From: Legionella genomosp. 1
GTDB lineage: Bacteria > Pseudomonadota > Gammaproteobacteria > Legionellales > Legionellaceae
Assembly: GCA_945878975.1 (NCBI GenBank)
Contig: CAMCUM010000005.1
Span: forward strand, 18,654 to 82,653
Reading direction: 5' to 3'
Length of the DNA: 64,000 nt
Part shown: positions 9,352-17,777 of the stretch, piece by piece
Layout of the letters: every line of letters starts with the position of its first letter
Position numbering within the stretch: the stretch's first letter is position 1
Program-made: the position numbers and the translations under genes
Notes under the pieces: model-generated
What the model was told of the DNA's origin: nothing
Seen by the model: the letters and a program-made list of their open reading frames with translations, nothing else
Databases searched by the model: none

Positions 9352-10296
9352 TCAATGCCGTCTTGCTATTCGAACTCCCACATACAACATAGCCAGCAAA
9401 AAACACAATACTCCAAACGGTATCAGTGTATACATCTGCAACCCCAAATCCTGTATCCAATCTGCTTGATGGAATACGAAGCAAACTAGAAAGAGCGTTG
9501 TCAATACATACGAGACTGCAACCGCCACTAACACGCCCAAACGATGGGAGAAATACAAAGAGAGGATGATGGCCAGTATCAACCACGCTATGTTTTTCAA
9601 AAATAGCACACAACTCAAACCCCAAAGTACCCAACAGATTTTATGGAAAAGAGTCGTCTTTTGAGTCAAAACGCGTTCTCTTCCCAAATAAACGGATATC
9701 CAAGTTAAGAAAAAACCAGAAAAAACAATGATGGCATTTAAATCAGCCATCCATAAACGCAACAAATCATACCCTAGCTTTTGAGGCGACATCACAGTAA
9801 CATCATGCAAGATCCCCATTCTTAATAAGCCGGATAAAAAACATCCTATGCTGGCATAGAGGACAAAACGTAACCATTCCATGATATTAGTAAAAACCGA
9901 ATGGTCCGATGTGAACACGCTTCGACACCAGCGCGCGATCAAATAGCCACCACCCAAATCCGCAGTGATAGATAATAGCAAGGATGGCAAAGGTAATCCA
10001 TGCATACAATAAGCGCAAAAACTGGCTAAAAACAACCCTAGCAATGCCGTGTCACCTAATAAGTACAGCATCACAAAAGCAGAACCAATAGGAGGGTACA
10101 TCGGTAAAAAAGGATACGTTGTCAGATGAATAAGGGTGAGGTATTGTAAGAAAAAAACCAGACAAGTACTGATCAAGAACCGTTGAATACGCTTGAGTTG
10201 ATAAGCGCGCCAGTATGATTTTTTTAGATGAGCACTCGTCAACTGAGAAAGTTTCTGTGTCAAATACTGGCTACTCATTTGCGATTTATTCAGCAT
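9352..10296 (-). CDS. Multi-pass membrane protein with MASE1-like sensor domain
   Basis: About 8 transmembrane helices and almost nothing else. The segment YPPIGSAFVMLYLLGD followed by LGLFLASF, and later LWMADLNAIIVFSGF, match the pattern of MASE1 integral membrane sensory domains, normally fused to GGDEF, EAL or kinase outputs. Here no output domain follows: the protein ends with IARRH right after the last helix. Start at 10296 has AGAGGAG 5 bases upstream and lies inside the end of the methyltransferase gene (11-base overlap), so the two are co-translated. Function unknown; a sensor module whose partner is a separate protein is an inference. Confidence 0.65.
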   Translation of the reverse strand: MLNKSQMSSQYLTQKLSQLTSAHLKKSYWRAYQLKRIQRFLISTCLVFFLQYLTLIHLTTYPFLPMYPPIGSAFVMLYLLGDTALLGLFLASFCAYCMHGLPLPSLLLSITADLGGGYLIARWCRSVFTSDHSVFTNIMEWLRFVLYASIGCFLSGLLRMGILHDVTVMSPQKLGYDLLRLWMADLNAIIVFSGFFLTWISVYLGRERVLTQKTTLFHKICWVLWGLSCVLFLKNIAWLILAIILSLYFSHRLGVLVAVAVSYVLTTLFLVCFVFHQADWIQDLGLQMYTLIPFGVLCFLLAMLYVGVRIARRH

Positions 10297-10879
10297 ATAG
10301 GCTCCTCTCATAGATGTAGCAAGGCACCCTCTCCCAATCAGCTTGCAAAAAGATTCTTTTACTTAGTTTGAAATCACTTAGATTAGGCAGCTTTCGCAAG
10401 GTGGCAATCCTTCGCACATGAGGCATCGCATTGATTTTTTGACCCACAACATAAAGTAAATCAAAAGAAAACACGGTAGAACATAAGTAGACCACTGTAA
10501 TATTTGGGAAATCATGTTGTAAAAAATCTCCGTGAATCATGTGCAGACTTCTCGCTTGACGAAACATATCCGGCAATTGTTGACGGATGTTCTCCTCCAC
10601 TTTTATTGCGATCTGATACCTAAGCGCATTAATTTCAATGCCAGACGCAGATGCGACCATCGTAGTCAAGAATGACTGAAAAACAATTTTCCCTAATCCG
10701 CAACCGACGTCTAAAAAATGATCTTTATCACCGAGATTGAGATACTTGAGCAACTTCAGAAAACCATAGTAATACAACTCTCCATATTGCTCATTTTGAT
10801 AAAAAAACAAAGATTTTTTGATATCACAAGCATGCGGCGTATAAAGATGCTCTAAATAGGATTGCATCATCTCATGCAT
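10286..10879 (-). CDS. DOT1-like SAM-dependent methyltransferase
   Basis: Class I methyltransferase of about 197 residues. The order of motifs follows the DOT1 histone-lysine methyltransferase core: YGEL, then about 20 residues on DVGCGLGKIVFQ (SAM loop), GIEINA, HGDFL, then VVYLCSTVFSFDLL and a final strand RRIATLRKLP. In DOT1 the equivalent of CSTVFSF is NNFAFGP, so the active-site Asn pair is not conserved here. No signal peptide. Its 3-prime end overlaps the MASE1-like gene. I chose ATG 10879, with GGTGAG 7 bases before it, over a GTG at 10891 that touches the ribosome-binding site. Substrate unknown; a small-molecule or protein lysine target are both possible. Confidence 0.65.
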   Translation of the reverse strand: MHEMMQSYLEHLYTPHACDIKKSLFFYQNEQYGELYYYGFLKLLKYLNLGDKDHFLDVGCGLGKIVFQSFLTTMVASASGIEINALRYQIAIKVEENIRQQLPDMFRQARSLHMIHGDFLQHDFPNITVVYLCSTVFSFDLLYVVGQKINAMPHVRRIATLRKLPNLSDFKLSKRIFLQADWERVPCYIYERSLYAE

Positions 10880-10908
10880 GAGTTTACTCACCTTTCTTCC
10901 TAATCTTT

Positions 10909-10985
10909 GTAGCCTTGATGCAGCGCAGCGTCATCAAGGTTTTTACCAAATCATCCTTGATTACGCTGCGCTGCATCAAGGCTAC
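10909..10985. repeat. REP-like palindrome with 31-base arms
   Basis: Arms 10909-10939 and 10955-10985 are inverted copies with a single mismatch, starting GTAGCCTTGATGCAGCGCAG, around a 15-base spacer. This is a REP-type intergenic hairpin. Related half-sites with TTGAT, CAGC and ATCAAG occur at 23036-23068, and a looser relative at 17719-17755. It lies between the downstream end of the 11.0-11.9 kb gene and the methyltransferase gene and could act as a transcript-end hairpin. Confidence 0.85.
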
Positions 10986-11028
10986 GTATCTGAACAAAGC
11001 GGACAAGCCGCAGAGCCCAAGAGCGAGA

Positions 11029-11907
11029 CTAATAATCTCCTACCATCCTGTAAACTCGGCCCTCTTTGCTCTTACCATCTTCATCAAACGTCCAGTCGTC
11101 TTCGTCGCGAAGAACCGACATAGAACTCTTTGCAGCAGCTCCAGAAGACCATGGGTCGCCATCATTGCTATCCATCTCTCCAACATGAACATCAAGCGTA
11201 TGCATAACCAATCCCATCTGTCTCAATTTACGTTCGGTTGGTTTAGGCTTATATAAGAGAATAGCGGCACCAACAGCTGCAGAAATGGTCCCTCCTACCG
11301 TTGCGGCTCCTGCCGTCACACCGACCGCTTTCAATCCCGTAGCAGCAGCAGCAACACCTAACAAACCACCTGAACCTAGTGCCAAAGCAACCAGGCCAGA
11401 AACTAGCAATACTATCGCAAAAGCTTTCATTTCCCTGCAGGTCATGATTTCAATGAAAAATCGATAGGGCATTAAATCATCAGCTTTCGAAAAACCCTTT
11501 GGTCGCAACGCTGGATCTGCTAAGGAAGGATGGTCATTAAGCTCCGCATCTAAAAAGGGGCTGCGGTCATGCAGAAGGTACCTATAGAGTGCAATATCAA
11601 AACTTTTTACAAAGCTAGTATAACGCTCTTCATCTGTCAAACCGGTTACCGCTCCCATAGCTTCTAAAAACGCAGCGTCCGCCTTTTCAGTATCAGTCCG
11701 CGTAAGATACGCCGCGATATAGGAGTGTCCTGATTTCTCAAAAGCATCATAAAATGTGTAGGCATCACGGTATTTTCGCAAAGCTTCAGGATTCGCATCC
11801 TCCGATATATGGTTAGAACGTTCCTCTAACCACCCTTTGGAGCCATATATTTCATGATAAGAGCGATATAAATCAACACCCAGTCCAAATACCACATGAA
11901 TATTCAT
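11029..11907 (-). CDS. Uncharacterised protein with two hydrophobic segments
   Basis: About 292 residues. A polar N-terminal half (to about residue 155) is followed by two hydrophobic stretches: AFAIVLLVSGLVALALGSGG, then a Gly/Ala/Thr-rich one to about residue 218 (GVAAAATGLKAVGVTAGAA), and then a charged, acidic C-terminus. There is no signal peptide. I recognise no family. A hairpin of two small-residue membrane helices between soluble domains is common among translocated proteins of intracellular Legionellales, but that is only a resemblance. Start ATG 11907 has GAGGTGGC upstream with good spacing; a GTG codon directly before it is an alternative. Confidence 0.6.
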   Translation of the reverse strand: MNIHVVFGLGVDLYRSYHEIYGSKGWLEERSNHISEDANPEALRKYRDAYTFYDAFEKSGHSYIAAYLTRTDTEKADAAFLEAMGAVTGLTDEERYTSFVKSFDIALYRYLLHDRSPFLDAELNDHPSLADPALRPKGFSKADDLMPYRFFIEIMTCREMKAFAIVLLVSGLVALALGSGGLLGVAAAATGLKAVGVTAGAATVGGTISAAVGAAILLYKPKPTERKLRQMGLVMHTLDVHVGEMDSNDGDPWSSGAAAKSSMSVLRDEDDWTFDEDGKSKEGRVYRMVGDY

Positions 11908-12047
11908 CACGCCACCTCATTTGTAGATAAATTTGGCATACTTTAAATCAAAAGGGTGCTTTTGTCCATGCGGTTGGCCTTACACTACTGGCGATTTCTG
12001 CTTCAACACGATATAATTTAAAAATCTTCCTTGATCCTCTGGATTTC

Positions 12048-12593
12048 ATGAAACTTTTATTTGATTTCTTTCCGATTATTTTATTTTTTCTTGCGTATAA
12101 ATTTTTTGATATCTACTCTGCTACAGCCGTTGCAATGGCTGCTTCTGTGGCGCAAGTCTTGTTTTTTCGATTGAAGCATCAACATTATGAAAAAATTCAT
12201 TTGGCAAGTATGGCACTCATCTTGTTGCTCGGTGGCGCCACGCTGTTTTTCCATAATCCTTGGTTCATTAAATGGAAACCTACTGGTATTTATTGGCTAT
12301 CCGCGTTGATCTTTCTTGGCTCCAATCACATTGGCACAAAGCCCGTTATTCAAAGAATGATGGAAGGCAATGTGAGTTTGCCTGCTAAAATTTGGCGACG
12401 ACTCAATTACGCTTGGGCGGTGTATTTTCTCATAATGGGTGCACTGAATTTATATGTCGCTTACTCCTTCACCACAGATTTATGGGTTAATTTTAAGCTA
12501 TTTGGTGGCATGGGATGTATGTTGTTGTTTGTGTTTATTCAAGCTTTATACTTAGCCAAACATGCCGTCATCCCTTCATCCAGCCGCACATAG
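12048..12593 (+). CDS. yciB: Inner membrane-spanning protein YciB (septation protein A family)
   Basis: Five-helix inner membrane protein that interacts with cell-envelope and division proteins. The N-terminus [19 protein letters not shown] and the motifs [19 protein letters not shown] and [21 protein letters not shown] are family hallmarks, and 181 residues is the normal length. It is followed 15 bases later by a two-component response regulator on the same strand, so it may be the first gene of that transcript, although no functional link is known to me. Confidence 0.95.
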   Translation: MKLLFDFFPIILFFLAYKFFDIYSATAVAMAASVAQVLFFRLKHQHYEKIHLASMALILLLGGATLFFHNPWFIKWKPTGIYWLSALIFLGSNHIGTKPVIQRMMEGNVSLPAKIWRRLNYAWAVYFLIMGALNLYVAYSFTTDLWVNFKLFGGMGCMLLFVFIQALYLAKHAVIPSSSRT

Positions 12594-12608
12594 TAACAAG
12601 GAACTGAT

Positions 12609-13286
12609 ATGCGCTTATTGCTGGTTGAAGATGATGAATTATTAGGCGATGCAGTCAAGACGGGGCTAACTCAATTTGGTTACATTGTTGATTGGCTAAA
12701 AAATGGGGAGATCGCGCGACAAGTCATTAAAACCGAAGCATTTGATTTGATCATTCTCGATCTCAGTTTGCCTAAAATTTCGGGCATGACGCTTTTACAA
12801 ACCATCCGTCAATCACATAATAAAACCCCTGTCATCATATTAACAGCACGAGAATCTATCGATGATCGGATCAAAGGCTTAGATGCAGGTGCCGATGATT
12901 ATATTACCAAACCTTTTGACTTAAATGAGCTGGGTGCGCGAGTACGTGCTTTAACGCGACGCGCCCAAGGTCGCGCAGACACTACCTTACAGTATGCCAA
13001 CATTACGATTGATCCTGCAGCGCATTCTGTGTTGATGGATGGTCAACCCATCAACGTACCTCGTCGCGAATTTGCGCTCCTTCAAAAACTGATTGAATCA
13101 AGTGGTCAAGTACTCTCTAGAGAGCAACTCATGCAGAGTATGTATAGTTGGGATGAAGAAGTCGACAGCAACGCTTTGGAAGTACATATTCATAATTTGC
13201 GTAAGAAATTGAATGCCAATTTTATTAGAACCATCCGCGGCGTAGGCTATTTGATAGATAAGCTCCCCAAGGATTCGGAAAATTGA
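12609..13286 (+). CDS. OmpR/PhoB-family response regulator, QseB-like
   Basis: Receiver domain at about 1-115 with the acidic pocket (EDDE), phospho-acceptor Asp51 (LIILDLSLP), Thr in ILTARE and Lys in DYITKPFD. A winged-helix DNA-binding domain covers about 125-220, ending IRTIRGVGYLIDK. The sequence most resembles the QseB/PmrA/TctD branch. AAGGAA lies upstream of the ATG. The stop codon overlaps the TTG start of the histidine kinase by 4 bases, a coupled pair. The ligand or target genes cannot be read from the sequence. Confidence 0.93.
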   Translation: MRLLLVEDDELLGDAVKTGLTQFGYIVDWLKNGEIARQVIKTEAFDLIILDLSLPKISGMTLLQTIRQSHNKTPVIILTARESIDDRIKGLDAGADDYITKPFDLNELGARVRALTRRAQGRADTTLQYANITIDPAAHSVLMDGQPINVPRREFALLQKLIESSGQVLSREQLMQSMYSWDEEVDSNALEVHIHNLRKKLNANFIRTIRGVGYLIDKLPKDSEN

Positions 13287-14728
13287 AATCATCGATCCGT
13301 AAGTTTCTCCTGATTAATCTTTTATTTGCGGTGACCCTCACGACCACACTCACTGCAGTCGGAAACTATTACCTGGACCAAAAAAATATTCAAGAGCATT
13401 TAGATACCCTGCTTGCCATTTCAGCTTTATCTTACCAAGCACTGCTGGGTGACGATGTGTATCAACGACAGCTGCCTTCCATTCAACAGGCTTTAAATGC
13501 CATTCCAAATAAAATTGAAACCTATTACAGTCAAGCACAACTTGCTAATCAGCCCCCGGAGTATTATTTAGAAAAATTTAACTTTCAAGTTTGGTCGAAT
13601 TCAAAACAATTATTGTTACACTCGTCCGGCGCACCCGAGCTCCCCCTACTTTCCAGCAAAGAAGGATTTAATAATAAGCTCATTGCGCAACAACACTGGC
13701 GTGTTTTTACGACCTCCAATCCCAAAGCGCAAACCCATACTGTTTTAGCCGAACGTTATGATACGCGTAATGAATTAGGACGTCGCATTGCATTGGATGA
13801 TCTCTATATCATCCTACTGATTCTACCCTTAGCAGGCTTACTGATTTGGATTGTAGTTGGCCGCGGCTTAGGCAGTCTAGAATCAGTCGCAGATGAACTA
13901 GCCAATCGAGAACCGAGTCATTTGGAACCGGTAAAAATTGAATCGCTGCCCGAAGAAATTCGGCCCGTGATTGATGAATTAAATAAACTCTTTTTTCGTC
14001 TCAAAGAAGCTTTTGAACGCGAAGCGCGCTTTGCGGCCGATGCAGCACATGAATTACGTACCCCATTAGCAGCTTTGAAAGCACAAGCGCAAGTGGCATT
14101 AAATACTTCGGATATTAATGAAAAAAACATAGCCCTTCAAAAGGTTATTGCCAGTGTAAACCGCAATACTCATATCGTGCAGCAATTATTAACCATGAGT
14201 AAGCTCGTACCCGATCAAGCGTTTTCGCATGATTTGGATTCTGTGGATTTGATCAAAATAACCCGAGAAATACTGGCAATGCTTGCGCCCAGCGCTATCG
14301 AGAAGCAAATTGAATTAGCGTTCGAACCCAGTCAAAATGTGACCAACTTTCCTGGCACACCTACTGCCATCAGCATCTTAATTAGAAATCTCGTGGACAA
14401 TGCTATTCGTTATACAGAAACGCAAGGACATATTATCGTACGAGTATATCAACAACAAACCAACGTCATTTTAGAAGTACAAGACAACGGACCAGGTATA
14501 CCAGAACAATTCCGCGCCCGCGTTTTTGAGCGCTTCTTTCGCGAGCTTGGCAAAAAAAGCACGGGAAGCGGCCTAGGCTTAGCAATTGTGCAGCAAATTG
14601 CCTCATTGCATCACGCAGAGATTCGTTTAGACACGCCATCTTCAGGCACGGGATTGGTTGTACGAGTGTTTTTTCATTTGAAAACAAGGTTGCCTTCTGA
14701 GTCGATAAAGAAACGGGATAAATCCTAA
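13283..14728 (+). CDS. Sensor histidine kinase, QseC-like
   Basis: Inner-membrane kinase partner of the preceding regulator. Transmembrane helices at about 8-28 and 173-193 bracket a periplasmic sensor of about 145 residues; then a HAMP-like linker, the H-box AADAAHELRTPLAAL with His256, and a complete ATPase domain (N-box NLVDNAIRYTE, DNGPGIP, FERFFR, GSGLGLAI). All catalytic residues are present, in contrast to KdpD at 48-51 kb. It starts with TTG overlapping the regulator stop (TTGA). Its last 87 bases overlap the convergent ampG gene. Confidence 0.93.
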   Translation: MKSSIRKFLLINLLFAVTLTTTLTAVGNYYLDQKNIQEHLDTLLAISALSYQALLGDDVYQRQLPSIQQALNAIPNKIETYYSQAQLANQPPEYYLEKFNFQVWSNSKQLLLHSSGAPELPLLSSKEGFNNKLIAQQHWRVFTTSNPKAQTHTVLAERYDTRNELGRRIALDDLYIILLILPLAGLLIWIVVGRGLGSLESVADELANREPSHLEPVKIESLPEEIRPVIDELNKLFFRLKEAFEREARFAADAAHELRTPLAALKAQAQVALNTSDINEKNIALQKVIASVNRNTHIVQQLLTMSKLVPDQAFSHDLDSVDLIKITREILAMLAPSAIEKQIELAFEPSQNVTNFPGTPTAISILIRNLVDNAIRYTETQGHIIVRVYQQQTNVILEVQDNGPGIPEQFRARVFERFFRELGKKSTGSGLGLAIVQQIASLHHAEIRLDTPSSGTGLVVRVFFHLKTRLPSESIKKRDKS

Positions 14729-15880
14729 CGACAAGAAAAAAGCAATCATATACAGCCCGACCCATCCAAAATGACTCTGCAAGAAAGCCCCTATCGGTCC
14801 TGAAAATACACGCGGCAAGCCAGCAATACAGACCAAAATCGAAAATTGTGTGGCGGTAAATTTCTGGTTAACATAGCTCATGATCAGCGCCACCAACGCA
14901 GTGGAACCCATGCCAGCCACAAAATTGTCACTCATCACTGCGACTGAAAATAGCAGCACATTTTTGCCAACGATAGCCAACACAATAAAAAGTGCATTGG
15001 TGATCGTTTGCAACAAACCAAACCAAAGCAAGGCACGATACAAGCTGATCCGTAACATAGCAATGCCACCTACTATTCCGCCCACAATCAGTGCCACAGT
15101 CCCCCAGATTTTATTCACATAACCAATGGTCGCTAATGAGAATCCCAAACCTTGAATCAGAAATGGCATCACAATCCCACTGATCGACGTAGTAAACACT
15201 TCACCCAGTTTATAGAGCAGAACAAAAACTAAAAAAAATAGCACATCCTGCCGCCCGAATAAATCATGAAGGGCATCTTTATAGGTCGTAACGATACCGC
15301 TTTCCCGGCTATTTATTTGGGGTTCTGTACTCCATAATACGGCAAGCATACCGATGATCAAGCCGATTGTCATGACCTGATAGGTGATGATCCAACCATA
15401 GTTTTGGGCAATTACCAATGCCATACCACCACTAAACAACATACCCATACGATATCCGGTGCTGGCTAACGACGCACCCAGACCATAGTACTCTCCAGGT
15501 AAATATTCCACTCGCTGCGCGTCAATCGCAGCATCTTGTGTGGCTGAAAACATGGCTAATATAAAAGCTAAAATTGCCATGGGCCACGGCGACAATTGAG
15601 GTGTAAACCAAGTCATCGCATGCAGTCCCAATACCAATAAAATTTGCGTGCCAAAAATCCACCCACGCCGCCTGCCCAACGCAAAAAGTCTATATCGATC
15701 CAGGAAAGGTGCCCATAGAAAACGTAGGAGATAGGGCAAACTGACCAAACTCAGAGAACTGGTTATCCAAATAGACAAACCTGCATCAGCAAACCAAGCT
15801 TGTAGCGTTGAGCTCACCAAAGACAAAGGTATCCCTGATGAAAAGCCCAGAACAAATACAATTACAAGTTTTTTTATCAT
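14642..15880 (-). CDS. ampG: AmpG-type muropeptide MFS permease
   Basis: Imports anhydro-muropeptides from the periplasm for cell-wall recycling. About 12 transmembrane helices; the N-terminus FVLGFSSGIPLSLVSSTLQA and the segment FSATQDAAIDAQRVEYLPG near residue 125 are typical of AmpG. About 412 residues. I start at ATG 15880 because the frame upstream of it runs into a palindromic repeat; no strong ribosome-binding site is visible. The 3-prime end runs 87 bases into the convergent histidine kinase gene (14642-14728), giving it a charged tail of about 28 residues. Confidence 0.9.
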   Translation of the reverse strand: MIKKLVIVFVLGFSSGIPLSLVSSTLQAWFADAGLSIWITSSLSLVSLPYLLRFLWAPFLDRYRLFALGRRRGWIFGTQILLVLGLHAMTWFTPQLSPWPMAILAFILAMFSATQDAAIDAQRVEYLPGEYYGLGASLASTGYRMGMLFSGGMALVIAQNYGWIITYQVMTIGLIIGMLAVLWSTEPQINSRESGIVTTYKDALHDLFGRQDVLFFLVFVLLYKLGEVFTTSISGIVMPFLIQGLGFSLATIGYVNKIWGTVALIVGGIVGGIAMLRISLYRALLWFGLLQTITNALFIVLAIVGKNVLLFSVAVMSDNFVAGMGSTALVALIMSYVNQKFTATQFSILVCIAGLPRVFSGPIGAFLQSHFGWVGLYMIAFFLSLGFIPFLYRLRRQPCFQMKKHSYNQSRA

Positions 15881-15897
15881 AATATAAAGCTCGAAAA

Positions 15898-16016
15898 CCC
15901 TCACGCCTCTGAGGCATCCCCTCATCCGCCCTTCGGGCTCCTTCTCCCAGGGGAGAAGGACCAACCATTGAACCATTCAGTCGTAGCATCATATGCCCTC
16001 TCCTTCCAGGAGAAGG
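15898..16016. repeat. Palindromic repeat remnants (CTCATCCGCCC type)
   Basis: Contains CCTCATCCGCCCTTCGGGC and the hairpin CCTTCTCCC-AG-GGGAGAAGG (15940-15959), then a second half-copy with CTCTCCTTCCAGGAGAAGG (15995-16013). The same CCTCATCCGCCC core is in the element at 33084-33184. It lies between the start of ampG and the downstream end of mip. Confidence 0.7.
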
Positions 16017-16092
16017 TACCCAAAGATACGGGGAACACAGAATAACCCGCGATTTTGAAAGTCATCAAACACCCAAGTTACATGGAAGTTAC

Positions 16093-16806
16093 TTATTTTT
16101 TATTAGTTTCTATCGATATCAAATGAACTTCAAAAATCAAAGTTGCATTCGGTCCAATCACGTCTCCGACACTTTTCGGTCCGTAAGCCAAATTAGATGG
16201 GATATAAAATTTCCAAACCGAACCCGTAGGCATCAATTGCAAGCCCTCTGTCCAGCCTTGAATCACCTGATTCAATGGAAAAGTTGCAGGCTTACCAGAT
16301 TGTGCAGTACCATCAAAGACCCGACCATCCAGTAAAGTACCTGTATACTCCACCGTTACAGTGTCAGTCGCATCAGGTTTGGGGCCTGTCGTATTTTTGA
16401 TAATTTCATACTGAAGACCACTTGGGAGTGTCACCACACCGGTCTTTTTCTTATTTTCTGCCAAGAAAGCTTGGCCTTTGACTTGGTTGTCTTTAGCTAC
16501 TTTCTCATATTCAACAGTAGCTTTTGCCATCATTTTTTTTTGAAAATCCACCAGCGTTTCTTTTCTTTGATCATCGGTTAAAAGGCGAGGACCCTCGCTC
16601 ATCCCATCTGATATACCACGTGCCAAAGCGCTCACATTTATATCAATACCCTTTTTCTGTATATTACTACCAAGATCAACCCCAATAGAATAAGAGACCT
16701 TATCAACATCTGTCTCTAATTTAACTGATTCTAGCGATGCGGGCTGCGCAAATGGCGCTGTCATTATGAACGTCAATACGCTAACAGCGACCAGTTTCAT
16801 TTTCAT
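16093..16806 (-). CDS. mip: Mip-like FKBP-type peptidyl-prolyl isomerase
   Basis: Exported prolyl isomerase of the macrophage infectivity potentiator family. Signal peptide about 1-23 (MKMKLVAVSVLTFIMTAPFA), an alpha-helical dimerisation region (SYSIGVDLGSNIQKKGID and the charged helices to about 115) and a C-terminal FKBP domain (about 125-233) with VTVEYTGTLLDGRVFD, QVIQGWTEGLQLMPTGS and LAYGP. Length (237) and the whole domain order match Legionella Mip (about 233), including the first six residues as I recall them. GGGGAG lies 7 bases upstream. In Legionella Mip is surface-exposed and aids early infection; the same role here is an inference. Confidence 0.93.
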   Translation of the reverse strand: MKMKLVAVSVLTFIMTAPFAQPASLESVKLETDVDKVSYSIGVDLGSNIQKKGIDINVSALARGISDGMSEGPRLLTDDQRKETLVDFQKKMMAKATVEYEKVAKDNQVKGQAFLAENKKKTGVVTLPSGLQYEIIKNTTGPKPDATDTVTVEYTGTLLDGRVFDGTAQSGKPATFPLNQVIQGWTEGLQLMPTGSVWKFYIPSNLAYGPKSVGDVIGPNATLIFEVHLISIETNKK

Positions 16807-16908
16807 ACATACTCCCCTTTTCTATTTATAATCCATTATTCTAGGCGTGTCGCCAATGGTTAACACGCACTCGTTCCAACATTCTGCCTAATTTATTTTA
16901 AAATTACT

Positions 16909-16971
16909 AGGGTCTGTTGACAATTCATCTCACGAAGCCGGACGTAGGGTTTTTAATTGTCAACACGCCCT
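16909..16971. repeat. AGGG-CTGTTGACAATT palindromic repeat, copy A
   Basis: GTTGACAATT (16916-16925) pairs perfectly with AATTGTCAAC (16955-16964), and the pairing extends outward to AGGG / CCCT. A second copy is at 58053-58120 and a third left arm is at 63851-63871. The copies share AGGG-x-CTGTT and ATTCATC. This family is separate from the REP-like TTGATGCAGC hairpins. Confidence 0.7.
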
Positions 16972-17034
16972 TGTAATATACTCTAAAAAAACAGTCTATA
17001 CTTTAAGAATACATATTTATTTTATGGAATAACT

Positions 17035-17325
17035 ATGGGATCGAAAAAGGATGAGACAACAAATAAAAGGGTTAACGCATTAAACAGTGGACTTCAACTC
17101 TATAAAACAACCACAGCTCCGCCAACAGGAACAAAAACAGCGATCAAGATAGTCCAAACTTCAATTGGATCACGTGCAGCAAGTGTTGCAGCAAATATGA
17201 ATGGCATTCCTGCAACCCCGGGAATGGTCAAAATAGGCGCCAAAATTGCCGATAAAGCACTCGATGCCAAAGAGAAGCTAGATAATGCTATAGAAGATAA
17301 AATCCACAACCGAAAGCCTGGATGA
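17035..17325 (+). CDS. Small uncharacterised basic protein
   Basis: 96 residues, rich in Lys, Thr and Ala, with no signal peptide or membrane helix. The middle (AASVAANMNGIPATPGM) is Ala/Gly-rich and the C-terminus (KIADKALDAKEKLDNAIEDK) should form an amphipathic helix. I recognise no family. GGA lies about 8 bases before the ATG, and a TATACT box is about 40 bases upstream without a clear -35. The gap between it and the rubredoxin gene (17326-17506) holds nothing I recognise. Confidence 0.5.
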   Translation: MGSKKDETTNKRVNALNSGLQLYKTTTAPPTGTKTAIKIVQTSIGSRAASVAANMNGIPATPGMVKIGAKIADKALDAKEKLDNAIEDKIHNRKPG

Positions 17326-17506
17326 AAGCTTACTGACCTATAAAAATTCCATGGCCACAATAAAAACACCCAAAGTCCAAGTCACATTTCCTTTACAATT
17401 TGCAAGATTGCAGGTAAATTACCCATAATTTTTTTACCTAAATGACTGACCATACCTGATACGAAAGTATATATTGTCAGTAAATTCTAAACAGCGAGAT
17501 AAATAG

Positions 17507-17704
17507 ATGAAAGACCATAAAATAATTAAGGCTATCATATATAGAAAATACATGTGTGTCATTTGTGGCTTTATTTACGACGAAGAAGCAGGCCACCCAG
17601 ACGACGGTATTGCGCCTGGTACGCTATGGGAAGATGTGGTAGAAAATTGGTTTTGCCCTGATTGTGGGGCCGCAAAAGAAGATTTTGAGATGATGGAAAT
17701 TTAG
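17507..17704 (+). CDS. Rubredoxin
   Basis: Small one-iron electron carrier. Two CxxCG knuckles, [13 protein letters not shown] and [13 protein letters not shown], hold the iron, and [11 protein letters not shown] between them is a rubredoxin signature. The core is about 50 residues; the frame from ATG 17507 gives a 65-residue protein with about 13 extra residues. The internal ATG at 17552 would remove residues just before the first Cys and has no ribosome-binding site, so I keep the longer form. No rubredoxin reductase or partner oxidase is adjacent. Confidence 0.93.
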   Translation: MKDHKIIKAIIYRKYMCVICGFIYDEEAGHPDDGIAPGTLWEDVVENWFCPDCGAAKEDFEMMEI

Positions 17705-17718
17705 GACTTGTTCCTTGA

Positions 17719-17755
17719 TGTAGCCCGCGATAAGCGTAGCGTTTTGCGAGCTACA
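17719..17755. repeat. REP-like hairpin between rubredoxin and hemJ
   Basis: TGTAGCCCGC (17719-17728) pairs with GCGAGCTACA (17746-17755) with one mismatch. It sits between the convergent 3-prime ends of the rubredoxin and hemJ genes and could end both transcripts, though there is no T-run. Confidence 0.65.
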
Positions 17756-17777
17756 TGAGACCTGGTTTCAGACCAGT

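Noticed and set aside
10878..11256. Plus-strand frames across the 10.9 kb palindrome
   Set aside because: They pass through the inverted repeat and the antisense of a better-supported minus-strand gene.
12609..14728. Response regulator and kinase as the missing KdpE partner for KdpD
   Set aside because: The regulator is QseB-like and is coupled to its own intact kinase; it lies 33 kb away and lacks KdpE-specific features I can recognise.
15881..15976. N-terminal extension of ampG
   Set aside because: These codons come from a palindromic repeat (CTCATCCGCCC type); AmpG homology begins at 15880.
16996..17001. TATACT box before the 96-residue gene
   Set aside because: No -35 element at a suitable distance; I mention it only in that gene entry.
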